Shown in pieces: positions 11,070 through 22,600 of a DNA stretch of 64,000 nucleotides. Position numbers and translations under genes: made by a program. The stretch is from Lomentospora prolificans. Its lineage: Eukaryota > Ascomycota > Sordariomycetes > Microascales > Microascaceae. The notes beneath the pieces are model-generated. The model saw only the letters and a list, made by a program, of their open reading frames with translations, was not told the origin of the DNA and ran no database searches. The stretch spans positions 2,728,001-2,792,000 of the forward strand of contig JARFXM010000011.1 of the NCBI GenBank assembly GCA_029532625.1, given 5' to 3'. Numbering within the stretch: position 1 is the first letter of the stretch; each line of letters begins with the position of its first letter.

Positions 11070-11387
11070 AGAGGAGTAAAAGCTTGGCGCGCCTGGCTTC
11101 ACGACCAGCTGGCCAGCGTGGCTGAGATTGTTCGGTTGGCTTTCAGCGCCTCGAGCAGTGCAAGTTTACAATTACAAGGTTCGCACGATTTCCCATATAA
11201 GATAGCCAGTTGATATCCCTCTCTCGGCGGACACAAACCCGTCTTTTTGACTTTTGTTTATTTCCGGCCTTTCTTTTCTTCACTTTCGTTCTTCTCCTTC
11301 TACTCTACACACCCCGCCCGCACTATCAACGATCTTCGCACGATCGCAACTACGCAATCGTGGATATAGTGGGCCAATCACTCCAGC

Positions 11388-13360
11388 ATGGTGGAAACCG
11401 TCGAGGCCCGATCGCTCTCGGCCCTCAATCACCTCGCCGCCAACCCGCCGCAATATCCGAATAAACCGACCGACGAGAAACAAGAGCCCCTCGTGCTGTA
11501 CATTTCACGAGTTCCCGGGACGAGAGGTACGTATTGCCGTCCCTTGCTTGGGAGTTAAGCCTGAGCAGAGTCGCTGACCAAAAATATCTAGACGTGATCC
11601 TCTCGACTGCCAAGCCACAACTAAAGAATGTTACGGGCGAGGATGTCATGAATGCTCTGTATTACATTCACCTAAATTTACCGAATGAAGCATTTGAGCC
11701 ACCGGCCCCGATCGAAGATCCGGCTGCACCGAGGCGAAGTCAAGATAGTTCTCGGAGCACGAGAAGTCAAAACCAGATTCGCAGAAAGCCTCTACCGGCC
11801 GATTCCAGGGTTGCACCGCATGTTTCCTCTCCAACCGGATCAACAGGGCCTTCATCCCCGACTCCCGCCCCCGCAGGATTAGCACCGTCAAACGCAATTC
11901 CAGTTGCCGCCCCTGTCTCTGCACAAGTCGCCTCACGACTCTCTGGCCCTGTCCCTGTCTCTGCCCTTGGGGTGAGAGACTCGCCAACTCCAGACAGTCC
12001 ACCGCCCCCTTACTCGCAGTCTCCCATTGACCGACCGCTTCATAGCGCCGAGAACAGCGACGATGACCGTATGCGACCAGTCCTACCCCCTCGACCCGCG
12101 TCTAGTCTCGACAACTACGGGTACGAATTCCCTCCCGATCTGCCACCTCGGCCGGGTTCGCAGGGGCATCTGCATCCTGGTAGTCCTAGTTCAATGAGGC
12201 CGCTTGGGCCTCGCCCGCTACAGGGAGCTCGACCTGCTGGAGCGGTGAGCTTCGCGGATAGCCCGGGTATAAACTCACATTCGGCCACTCGACCTCCCAT
12301 GGGGAGTAGCCCGCCGGGTGCTAGAGCTGTCCGAGGTCCTTCACCAGCCAAGCCCGTAGATAATTTTACACCCTACGTCCCCTTTTCCTTGACTATCATT
12401 CGCCGCGACCCAAGCTCGGGCCATCAATGGAATGTAGGGAAAGTTAGCTCTTGCCAGATCGAGACCGAGGAGGAATCAGGATTCATCCACCAGCGTCCCG
12501 CATACGAGGATGGTCCTGAGCCACCCCCTATCAACATCTCGATCGAGACTTCCGGATACTGCAAATTCCGAGGAATGCCTAGCGCAGGCCGCTCGAGTCT
12601 TGATGGTCGACAGAGGGATTCTGCCGCTTCGTTTCCCTCATCCTTGCGAGAAACAAGTGGCTTAGCGGCAGAAGCCAACACCAACTTTTCAAGACAGGCT
12701 CTAATGACCTATGCCAAAGGCTGGAGAACCGGCATTCGCGAAACATTCCGTCGAGGAGACGGCGAAGGGTCGAACCACGGCCGGTTTCACTCTCGGGAGC
12801 GAAGTTCAGACTCGCTTGAATTCGAGAACGAGGGTCCCATCACGAAACCTGGACCGGGTCTTAGAGCCCAGGGATACATGTTTACCAGTCCTTGGGATGG
12901 CCGCTGTATTTTTCGCACCGGAAACGCCGGTAGAAGCGTGATCTGCCGGCATATTATGCCCGAGTCTGGACAGAGCCACTCGAATCCGCTGGTTCACACC
13001 TCCAGCGACCGCCGCAAAGCTAAGCTCGGCGTCTACCCTCCCGTCAGCGAGCTTAGATTCAACCTACCGGTAGCCGATTTACTAAAGTCCCGGGAAGAAG
13101 CCGCCCAGCAGCTACATGACCATCTCAATAAGCTGTTCAAGCCCCAGAATTCGGCGGGATACAGCAGCGATGAGGAGTACTCTGTCCTTCCTTTCGACCT
13201 TAACCTTGGCAAAGAGAAAGCGGGTGGAGGTACCCGTGGTAGGCGGGCTAAGCTCGGGAAGCTCATCATTTTCGATGAGGGCATGAAGATGCTTGATCTG
13301 GTAATAGCTGCCAATATGGGCATTTGGTGGGGAGCGTGGGAGAAGAGTTTCTGGCAGTAA
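11388..13360 (+). CDS. Uncharacterised proline-rich fungal protein
   Basis: Two exons, 11388-11526 and 11592-13360, are joined in frame across a 65-bp intron (donor GTACGT, acceptor CTAG) and give 635 residues. Residues 1-110 are compact (SALNHLAANPPQYP, VLYISRVPGTRD, GEDVMNALYYIHLNLP). Residues 110-330 are low complexity and rich in Pro and Ser, with PPPPYSQSP and several PPRP words. The last 300 residues are folded-looking, with WNVGKVSSCQIE, RAQGYMFTSPWDGRCIFRTG, VSELRFNLP and a final GIWWGAWEKSFW. There are no membrane segments and no signal peptide. I do not recognise a named domain. The conserved ends and disordered centre suggest a scaffold or regulatory protein, but that is only inference. 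Confidence 0.85.
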
Positions 13361-14073
13361 TGGCATGTAATGGAGAATATTTAAGGGGGGTTATATAAAA
13401 TTGCCCAGGGAGTCGAAAAGCATTGGAATTGTAGTCAACTGAATGATCTTATGAGAGCGTAGCAAAGGAATTTGATAGCAAAGCGTATAATAGTAACTTG
13501 CTTAAAAAATGAGAGCAGCATCTACACCAAGTGACTCATCTCGGTGAACAGGAGTGGCGGGGTGCTAGGTCATCAATTGACCGAAACTCTTGTTTCACAG
13601 AACACTTTTGCCCTGTATTACACGCAAGAACGGTACGGCTTTAGGTCTACCCCATTGGTAGCGAATTGCTTGCGTCACGTCTTGATGTGAAGAGGTGGTA
13701 ATGATGGGTGGTGGTTGTAAGAGGTATTGACCATAACAGGAGCTTCTTGAGAGGCTGAAGCAGACGACCAGACTGAACGTGACACTGTCACGTGATATAC
13801 CCAAAACTAGCCAATCAGCGGCGCTCCTATTCCCATCAGTAATGCCTCATTCGCTTTGCAATTGTTGCTCAATGACCTCGCAAGAAAAGAGAACATTTTG
13901 ATCTCCAGACTCCCCCCGAGCATCGTCAAACCGTATCCCGCACAACCCAACCAGGCGATCAACTGGCGCTGCGGTCAATTGATCTCGATAGGGGCTGAAA
14001 ACCCGACTAATTGAGCCGACGACCGTCCGAACCGAGCCCTCTACCAATCTCCGCTCCGCACCCCCGAGTCGTC
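13361..14073. promoter_or_regulatory. Promoter region of the NDUFS8 gene
   Basis: This is a 713-bp space between two genes on the same strand. It contains a CACGTG palindrome (13788-13795) and a CCAAT box (13811-13815), both 250-290 bp upstream of the NDUFS8 start. No gene is visible. Confidence 0.55.
13788..13795. promoter_or_regulatory. E-box palindrome TCACGTGA
   Basis: The 8-bp palindrome is followed by T, giving TCACGTGAT. The same 9-mer lies upstream of the acyl carrier protein gene. In fungi this is a bHLH (Cbf1-type) target; binding here is inferred. A CCAAT box follows 16 bp later. Confidence 0.55.
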
Positions 14074-14994
14074 ATGTTGGCGACAACGAGACAGCTGCAG
14101 CGGGCAGCTCCCACGGTCGCCATGGTGCGACGGGCGTTACCGGCCACCTTTGGCACAGCGAGGCGAGGCTACGCCACTCCCGTTGGTCCTCCTCCCTCGG
14201 GATTCAGGATTACCAAGAAGAAGACGTGGGAGAGCCAGCCCGAGTCGACGATGGACTATGTTGGCAATTACTTCCTGATGACCGAGATGTTCCGCGGCAT
14301 GTACGTGCTGCTTGAGCAATTCTTCAGGCCACCGTACGTGTTATCCAGCGACCGTGAATAATGAATTTTTGCATCTTCTAACCACGTTGATATAGTTACA
14401 CCATTTTCTATCCTTTTGAAAAGGTAGCACACCCTCCGGCATCCTGATAACCGACCCGCATCCTCCGTCCGACATATTCTAATGCACTTGACAAATAGGG
14501 CCCCATCTCCCCCAGATTCCGTGGCGAGCACGCGCTAAGGCGGTATCCTTCCGGCGAAGAGCGATGCATTGCCTGCAAGCTCTGCGAAGCTGTACGTCAC
14601 CTCTACCGGTCATTCCCCCAATCATTTTGCACCCCGCCGCTAATCCCCCTCAACAGGTCTGCCCTGCCCAAGCTATCACTATCGAGGCCGAGGAGCGTGC
14701 CGATGGCTCTCGCCGAACGACTCGTTACGATATTGACATGACCAAGTGCATCTACTGTGGCTTCTGCCAGGAGTCCTGCCCTGTTGATGCTATCGTGGAA
14801 TCCCCCAATGCTGAGTACGCCACCGAGACTAGGGAAGAACTCCTCTACAACAAGGGTATGGTCTCACTATCACACTTCGCCTTGCATTCTTTGGACTGGT
14901 CACTAATAGTCTTACAGAGAAGCTTCTCGCCAACGGAGACAAGTGGGAGTCTGAGTTGGCTGCTGCCATCCGGGCTGACGCTCCTTACCGTTAA
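14074..14994 (+). CDS. NDUFS8: NADH:ubiquinone oxidoreductase 23-kDa (TYKY) subunit
   Basis: The five exons are 14074-14333, 14396-14423, 14499-14591, 14657-14855 and 14918-14994; they total 218 residues in frame. Two ferredoxin-type [4Fe-4S] motifs are complete: Cys 119, 122, 125 and 129 in CIACKLCEAVCP, and Cys 157, 160, 163 and 167 in CIYCGFCQESCP. They bind clusters N6a and N6b, which pass electrons towards quinone in the peripheral arm of complex I. The N-terminus (MLATTRQLQRAAPTVAMVRR, ending near ARRGYA) has the Arg-rich, acid-poor look of a mitochondrial presequence. Exon 2 is just 28 nt. ATG 14074 is preferred; the open frame upstream has only a TTG. The next gene encodes another complex I-associated protein on the same strand. 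Confidence 0.95.
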
Positions 14995-15573
14995 AAGATT
15001 GATATGGTGGTCGTGGAGTTGAGGAATGTGTAAATATACAAGTTTTCTAGAGTCCAAAATCATAAAGTACAATTATTCTACTTCCCAATTGAGCTATTCT
15101 GTTCCCAATCAAATCGTCACGGCTATCTATCTTGTAGTTTGCCATATGATCATGTTACCTCATCAAAGGATCTTTGATTGAACACCGGCCCTGGCACCGT
15201 GGGCACGGTATGGGCACATTGCATGACAGAGGCACTTGAGCCGGCCCGAGATCAACCGGGGCCAGTTGCGACCAGTCTTCATCACGTGATGTAATCGTCC
15301 AACCGGGAAAGCTCCAATCCCAATTCCCCAAGCTATTCCGAGAAATTTATCATCATAACCTTCAACGTCAACTCTTTTACCCTCGTCCACGCCCGCGTCG
15401 TCTCCCACCCCCCTTCCATCCAAACCAACTCAATCTAATCCATCAGGTCCATAATACCAATCCTCCGGACCTTACTCAATTCCTCACCCCGAACCCTCCG
15501 TCCGCTTCGGCTCAAACTCCCCAAATCCCCGAGGAATCCCCCCCGAAAAAAATTTACCGAGCAACATCACAAA
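14995..15573. promoter_or_regulatory. Promoter region of the acyl carrier protein gene
   Basis: The 579-bp space between NDUFS8 and ACP carries ATCACGTGAT (15281-15290) and a CCAAT box (15314-15318). The 150 bp before the ATG are C-rich and purine-poor, as in many fungal 5' leaders. No gene is visible. Confidence 0.55.
15281..15290. promoter_or_regulatory. E-box palindrome ATCACGTGAT
   Basis: This perfect 10-bp palindrome lies 284 bp upstream of the ACP start codon. It shares TCACGTGAT with the NDUFS8 promoter, where the distance to the ATG is almost the same (about 280 bp). A CCAAT box lies 24 bp downstream. Confidence 0.55.
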
Positions 15574-16238
15574 ATGTTCCGTTCCGCGCTTCTCAAGACC
15601 GCCCCCGCTCTCCGAAGCGTCGCTGCCAGGCCCGCCGTGTCGTCGGCCAGGTTCCTTAGCGCTGCCGCGCGCAGGCCGGTCGTGATGGCGCCCTCGCGCG
15701 CAGGCGCTCTTGCCGTCAGGTACTACTCTGCGGGGGGCTCGCTCAACAAAGAGGAGGTCGAGGGAAGGATCATGTCTCTGCTCCAGGGCTTCGACAAGGT
15801 GAGATTGGGTTGCTGTTTTTTTTTTCTTTTCTTTTCCTTGATGGCAATATCTGCTACTGGAAAAGCATTGAGAGAATTCAATTATTTTGCTAACGTATGC
15901 ATCAATAGGTCAACAACCAGGAGAACGTAAGTTTTGGCGCGATTGCGACGGGATAAACCGGGTTGATAAGGCAACTTTTCTAACCATCATTGGCGATATA
16001 GATCAAGCCCGCCGCCCACTTCTCTAACGATCTCGGCTTGGACAGCCTTGACACCGTCGAGGTCGTCATGGCTATCGAGGAGGAGTTCAGCATCGAGATC
16101 CCCGACAAGGACGCCGACGCTATCCACTCTGGTAAGCCTATCCGCTCCGAGTCCGAAGGGGAGCGAAACCATACTAACAATCCTCCTTCAGTCGACCAAG
16201 CGGTGGAGTACATCCTCAAACAGCCCGATGCCAACTAA
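15574..16238 (+). CDS. ACP1: Mitochondrial acyl carrier protein (complex I SDAP subunit)
   Basis: The four exons are 15574-15798, 15909-15926, 16002-16131 and 16192-16238, giving 139 residues. The first 50 residues are rich in Ala, Arg and Ser (FRSALLKTAPALRSVAARP) and form a mitochondrial presequence ending near RYYSAGG. The 4'-phosphopantetheine site is Ser96 in DLGLDSLDTVEVVMAIEEEF, followed by IEIPDKDAD and an HSVDQAVEYI helix, the usual type II ACP layout. The protein carries acyl chains in mitochondrial fatty acid synthesis, supports lipoate supply and LYR-protein partners, and is itself a complex I subunit in fungi. Exon 2 is an 18-nt microexon encoding VNNQEN. The donors are GTGAGA, GTAAGT and GTAAGC. 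Confidence 0.95.
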
Positions 16239-17727
16239 ATTAAAACCCGTGTTCCATCACCTCCGCTTCCTCCGGCTTCTCTCTCCCTTTAAAATTCACC
16301 TAGATGGGTCGAGTCTGAAAATGGGATAAAGGAAACCATTTACATCTTGTACAATACGATATAGTTCGCGCCTCTTGCTGTAAACAAAAACCTGTTTACT
16401 CGAAGACCTTCTCTTGTTGCCCGCGGAACCTAAATCTCCAACGACTTTGAAATTCTCTTGTTTCATTTCAAGAGTTCCCCCTTCCCTTTTTTTTTTTTTT
16501 TTTATTAACCCGAGAGTTTTCGGGGAGAGGGGAGCTCGTCAAGCATATAGACCTGAACATCCTTGAATGACAATTGGGACGAACAGTGCTCCTCTCGTAA
16601 CTGTGCCTCGCCTCTACTCGCTTACTTGCTGTGAAAATACATCGTCATATCAACCATATGAAGCAATATCCGATGTTATAACTCTGGTTGACTACCCCTC
16701 TTGAAGCTTCCATCGACCTCCTGTTTTCAAACCCGTACATGTTCACCATGCTTGGTACTGGGTTACGAAACCAACGAACGGCGGTTTAAACGGCGCAAGG
16801 TGGCACCGGCAGCCGCGCCTGTAAGTATTCGTAGTAGCTAAGAATTTTGAGGATACGACTGCCTCCTTCCAGATCTAGCAAGTAGCTCGACCTTTCGCCC
16901 CTTCTATTCTACCGCCGGCAAGGCTCACTGTTTGGAGCCTCCATTAGCTAGAGTATCCACCAGGAGTGTATGAAAGGATCGCCATCTTGATAATAGACAC
17001 ACCTATATATCAAAACACTCAGATTAAGAAAAGAAAGAGGAAAATAAAGTAAAAGAAGTGAAAAACACCAGTTGAAAAAATATGACATCCAAGTCAAAAG
17101 ATAAAACTCCTGAAAGTGCAAGCCCATCCCGACTTGTCCCCGAAAATCTGCGCAAGGTTACTCCAAAAAGGCCGCGGGGATATCTGATTCATGTTCCTTT
17201 CTTTTCCTTTAAGACCGGCCCCATGGTATATCATTGTTTTCAAGAGATTTTTTTTCCTGACCCAGATGTAAATGATGGACTGAAGGGGAGTATAAACCAA
17301 AATGCTAATGATCAAATCCAGATACCAGAACCCAAAATGAACACAAAAAGTCAAAAATGGAAAGCTAGCCCAGTTGGCAGTTGGCTGATATCGCACCTCC
17401 ATGGCCCCCTCCACAATCATAGGCTACCATGTGGGAAGTCTTGTTCATGAAGGTCCAGTAAAGTCAAACAAGAATGAAAGCAAAAGAGAAACGCCTCGCC
17501 TTGGTTGCCAGATACTCCTAGAATCCCCTCATTGCCATATAATAGAATGCTCCTAGCGGAATATGCACTGGAACATGGGTTACCCCGCGGTTCCTCTAGT
17601 TGCTACCTCTCAATCTATTCCCTTTTTCGGTTCGGTCTGCTGAAGCATTAAGTGCGACAAAACCACTTTCATCTCGTGGAGAACCCTTCGGTCGCGTTCA
17701 TAATATTGAACAGTCGTATCAGGGCGG
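16239..17727. other. Intergenic stretch between convergent genes
   Basis: This 1.5-kb space lies between the 3' ends of ACP and the CCCH gene. It has T-rich tracts (16489-16504) and an AT-richer part at 16990-17350. The ORFs there (17082-17450 +, 17094-17420 -) overlap each other and match nothing I know. No gene is supported. Confidence 0.4.
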
Positions 17728-19655
17728 TCATCGTCCACCGACTGGTTCAGATGGTTCCCGGTGATCCTTGGAGTCGACCTTGCTACTTCCAGCAAGGCTC
17801 CATCCGATCGAGGGCTGGTTCCTCCGCGATCGGCTCGGCTGCTGTTCGTCCTCTTCCTCCATCCTGAAGAGAAACGCAGATTCTTCTTCGTCAATTGGAG
17901 TTGTCATGCGACCAAGGGCTGATCCGATGGATCCGGTGGAGACATGGCGCTCAAAAGTCCTGTCTCGTTCACGCGGCACCATGCTGCTGGTACTTCGGCC
18001 GGCGGCAGAGTTCGGGTGCAACATCGGGTTGACTGGATCGTCATTCATTCTCGTACGTTGCAATTGCTGAGTCAAGGCCGACATGCCGTCACCGCCAGAC
18101 CTTGATCCTGACAAACGGTTGCCGTTTTGCCGGGCATCCACCTCATCGGCTAGACTAGAATTTCTCAAAGGACTGCCCACATGCCCAAATGCAGAGGCCT
18201 TAAGAGACCTACTACCTTCAAATTCCTCCTCTTTCTGGCGTTGAAAGAGAGGGCCCCACCGACTCGGGCTTGCGGCACCGATCGGGCTACCGTATTTCGT
18301 GATTCCCTCGGGCCTCTCTGCGTCTACAGCTCGCAGAGAACCGCGGCGAGCCTTTTCCGCAGGTGTGAGAAGATCCTGGAGGTTTTGTGGTACATAGTCT
18401 TCCTCCAAGAACGCGAACTCAGCTTCCCAATCCCTGTCAACGGTCGCCGCCTTAGGTAAGCTTGAGCTAAGAACGCGGGGTTTAGTATATCGGCTCGAAT
18501 GCATGGTGCGCTTGCCGAATGGTTCATCTGTAAGACCTGCGGAAGGGCTGCTGGAAGGTGGAATGTTTGGGGAAAGGTGCTCGTTGCTACCGAATGCTGA
18601 GGTGTGTAGAAGTTTCAGTGCCTCCGACGTCCTCGCATCCTTGGCTGCGTTGAGAGATGGAGAAGGCGATTCAAGCCCGAATTTAGAAGGCACTGAGGAC
18701 GGCCAGGGACCTGCGGGATATCGGGCAGCATTCGAGATACCGTTCGAGTCGAAAGACGCGGGTAGCGGGGCGTCGAGGACGGATAGACCCTTGGCGTTAA
18801 CCGGGGACAGGGCGAGACCGAAACGGCTTGCGTCATCGTCGCGGGGAGAGCCGAAGGCGGATCCTGAATAACCAGGCGTGTCAATCGTAGGGAGCCCGTT
18901 CTCGAGGCTGGGCTGGCGGCCAAGGTGATGATGCATCTCGTCTGTTCCGGACTGGAAGGAAGCGTAAGTCGGCGTGTAGGGCGGGATATTGTCGGCGCGG
19001 TATAGACCGTTCGTTATAGCGCTCGTAGAGGGGTGGAAATTATTTTGGGTGGCGGTAGTCGGTCTAGCGGGAGACCCGGCCAAGGGGGCAGGGCCGATTG
19101 TGACACCATGCTTGCCATAGTTTATGCGTCGACCGTCAGGGAGAACATGGATGTTGGCACACTTTGGGCCAAACTTGCAATTTCCCTACGGGTCGGTAGA
19201 GTTAGTAGGAATACTGGGAAAAGCTGGAGGAATCGCATGCTCCAGCATGGGGGGTGGACAGCGAATAATTGGGTTTGGAGGTCATACCTTGGCGAAGTAT
19301 TTGCAGATATTCTCCGCCGCGGTGGAAAGATCGTGGCTGAAAGGACAGGCATTTCCGGCCTGGCAAGCGCCTTGTCTGAAGAACTTGCAGGGAACATGCG
19401 AGGTGTCTGCACAATGGAGGCTGCGTTAGGCTCTGATTCCGTGAAACATTGCACAGGCGTGAATAAGGACAGCTTTGGCCAGCAAATTGGGCCGCGGAGA
19501 GAAAAAGAAGACGGATGATATGATACAATCGAAGACTTACTGGGAGGGCTACGAGGGCCGTCGAACCGTGGAGCAGACGGTGCAGCTGCGCCATTCGGTA
19601 TATTCAGACTGCCACTACGGGCGTGGCGGTACTCGGGCAAATTCGACCCCGGCAT
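17728..19655 (-). CDS. Double CCCH zinc-finger protein
   Basis: The three exons are 19655-19541, 19406-19288 and 19185-17728; all junctions keep frame and give 563 residues. Splicing builds two CCCH fingers of the C-x7-C-x5-C-x3-H type. The first is CKFFRQGACQAGNACPFSH; the second starts at ICKYFAKGNC, spans intron 2 and ends at CANIH. The conserved tail LPDGRRINYGKHG follows. The remaining 400 residues are Ser/Pro-rich and probably disordered, with one acidic helix-like block (WEAEFAFLEEDYVPQNL). Tandem CCCH fingers near the N-terminus suggest binding to single-stranded RNA, and the layout resembles S. pombe Cps3 and yeast Lee1; the target is unknown. ATG 19655 (MPGSNLPEYRH) is chosen; the frame is open to 19703 without another ATG. 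Confidence 0.88.
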
Positions 19656-22600
19656 TGTGGAAGAGCACGGAACCGTCAGGCCGTAGGAGAATACGTCGCA
19701 CAATTGCGAGTTTTCGGCTTCTTGTTAGGTAGCGAAGTCGGCTTTCGACGTCGAACAGCGTTATAGAGAGGAAGGGCCGTGAAGACCGGTGAACGGCGTC
19801 TCCCGGTGAGGTGGAGGAGGTCGCGCGTGGGTGGGAGCTGAAGGACGATGTGTCGCGACCAGAGGACGAAGTTCGGAATTGGTATAGGAAAAGATGGGAC
19901 GAGGCCGGGAGCGGCGGTACAAAAAGTGATACGAGTGCTGACTGGTAGCGAAATTCTAGACGGGCGAGGAAGTAATTGTTATTGGGGGGTCGGGTGTATA
20001 TGAGCACTTGGGATGGTCAGGTCCAGATTCGCTTGAAGGGCGAGAGGGTGAGGATGAGGGGTTGATCGGCGGCTTATCTCAGCACGGTTTGGGTGGAATG
20101 CGAATCAAGAAATGGGGTTGGGCGCCCTGGACTGAGGGTTTGGTGTGTGCACTTGGGGGCCTGTCCAGGGTAACTCAATTAAGGAACCAGAATTGACGTG
20201 ATGCCATGTGGGGTCCGGGCCAGGGCAGAAATCGAGACAGTCGAGGTAGAGACAGGGTTGAAGAAACGGGAGACTCGGGTAGAAGCTGCAGTGCGAGGAA
20301 AAGGCTTCAAAATGTTCGGCAACCAACCTATGGCTGTGCGAATTGGACTTTTTTTTTTCTACCTATTGAGGTTGGTCCCCTTTGGTTTTGTTTGGTTGGA
20401 ACTAATGGGGATTGAGAAAGAAAGTTTGTGTTCAGCAAGCTGAAGGCTTGAGCCCAGCTCGGAGGGTCTTTGAGTGGATAAGGGTCGGGTGCTTGGGTGG
20501 AAGTGTAAAAGGGCAGAGAAGCCCCGTGCGGGAAAGGCTCCCGCTGTTGTTGATGACTCGGCGTTGGTTATACACGATCTAGAATGGGCCTATAACCCCA
20601 CTAACTGGACAGTGGGGCTCTAAGGCGGCGGCGGCGTAAGACTTTGGCTTCGAAGTTTTTCCAGCAGAATTCTTTCTAGGCGTGGCTACATATGTATAGA
20701 TGCAGAATCGAAGGAGGGGGGAAACCTAATCAAGGACGGTATGGTATTTAAAGAAATTCCCCAGGACGTGGGCCGAGAAGTGTGAGGCCCATTTCAGGAG
20801 GGCCACCGGTATTATATTATACAGTTGGTTAGCAAGCCACCATTCTGTCATGGATTTTGGCAGGGCGCTCCAAGGCTGGGCATCAGGTGAGGGCCCAGGT
20901 GGTCGCCCATTACACGGAACAGGTGCGCGGTGCCTTGGTATTTCTTCCTTTTCCTTCTTACATTCTTGCTGACACTGGGGATAACTGTGGAGAGAGGTGC
21001 TCAAGCAGGGCCTGATGTCTCAGGCGTGGTGTGCGACCGGGCAGAGGGGTGGATGGTGGCATGCCGGACTCAGGCAAGGTCAGAATTTGTCCGGTATCAA
21101 TGTACTCATGGTGAAAGTGTGGGGGAACAGCTCACGGTCCTGCACCATCGCTGGCTGTTGACAATGGGAAGGCCTTGGGACTCAAAGTGCTATCTTTTCA
21201 GAGTACGTTATTATGTACCTCTCGCCAGACCGTCCTTTCTAGCTACGTCAAGGAAGACTCTCTTCTTCTTGGATACACTCAACCACAAAGCCCGGGAAGG
21301 ATTCGAGATACATGGAAGGCCACGGAGACGGGGGAAGCCGCGATTCATCGATTGCCTCAAAAGGTAGAAGCTGCGTCTGCAGCGAGAAAGAGCCGGGAGC
21401 ACGGGGCGGGAGGCGGAGCCTATTAACTCCTTTTATCGACGGACTCGAGCGTCACTTCCGATTGTATCACATCATACACGCCAGCTCCGGCGAAGAATTC
21501 TGAATGGAACATTGGTAATGCAATCATTTGTGACCGAAGGAATCCAAATAATAACAACTAGAAAGAGTTGCCATGCCATCTTGGCGTGTCAAGTAAACGT
21601 AAAGCTTTCCGGCATCCAAGACGCAGACACCACCCAAGTATCCCCAATAAGAGCTTGGTCGAGATGTTCGTTTGTCTCCTAGCTTTGTACGATTTTGCGC
21701 ACCTTATTGCACGTTATTGGCGGTGAAGGGAAGAGCTGCTGTGAAGGAGCAAGCGCAGGTGTGCAGGTGTATCCAATCGCGGACGGCAACGGCGTTCGGA
21801 AGGCGCGGGGCTTGGAACGTAGGGGTTGTTGGACCCTTCAAGGGCTCACTTTCACATGGCAACGCCTCAACGCGTGTGAGGTGAAAGGCGGGCGCAGCCT
21901 TCGGGTTCCCAACAGTCGGCCACGATATACAAGGGTTTGAATTTAATCTCCAGGACACTTCTGGTGTACCTGCGCTGAAGTATACATCTCGTGCGAAACT
22001 CTCGTCGCTCGTGGTGGCTCAGCTCCGTCGCGAAACGTGTTCTGCCACTGTAACGTACACATTTATGCGATTTACCACACGAGAAAGGAGCAGTCGATAT
22101 TGACGACATGGTTACGCCATGGGTAACGGGTCCACTCTGTCACGAGGCTTGAGTTTACTCTATTCAGACATAGCTCGTCACGCAGACGAGACCTTCATGG
22201 GGAAGTCGGGGTACGACAGCAACACCCTCCCGATGCAAGTCTTTCTTGATGCAGTTTGGTGGGGAGCCGAGGGACAAGGGTACACAAGAACGGACATGCA
22301 ACACAGGCAACCGCCACAGGCGTTCCTGGCATATAGGAGGATACATTGCTGATCTCCTCGACGCTAAGTGTCTCCAGCAATACCTGCGGCTGACCAACTG
22401 CCAGAAGCACAATAGAGCGCATATTTGTACGACTTGCACATTGATCGATCACCAATGCCACGACCGTAGATATCTACGACACGGGTGACGGCATGGATCT
22501 CATGCGAATCCAGATCGACAAGGAAGGTACGAGGTAAAAATGCCATGACCCATGACTCACCTTGAGGGCTTCATCCTCCTAGTCCAAGATCGTTCTTCGC

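Larger units (their letters stand above)
8837..11387. other. Intergenic stretch without a supported gene
   Basis: This 2.5-kb space follows the ankyrin relic. It contains a TTTTC repeat (9083-9107), a GC-rich patch with many GCTGGC words (10130-10300), a GA microsatellite (11038-11067) and the promoter of the next gene. An ATG-started ORF at 9429-9761 (110 codons) has unremarkable composition and no recognisable domain; it may be a relic. Confidence 0.4.

Noticed and set aside
17082..17450. Overlapping ORFs on both strands between ACP and the CCCH gene
   Set aside because: AT-rich, no domain, and the two ORFs are mirror shadows in a 3' space.
20930..21367. ORF starting with a signal-peptide-like stretch
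   Set aside because: It begins at TTG, not ATG, and the rest looks random.
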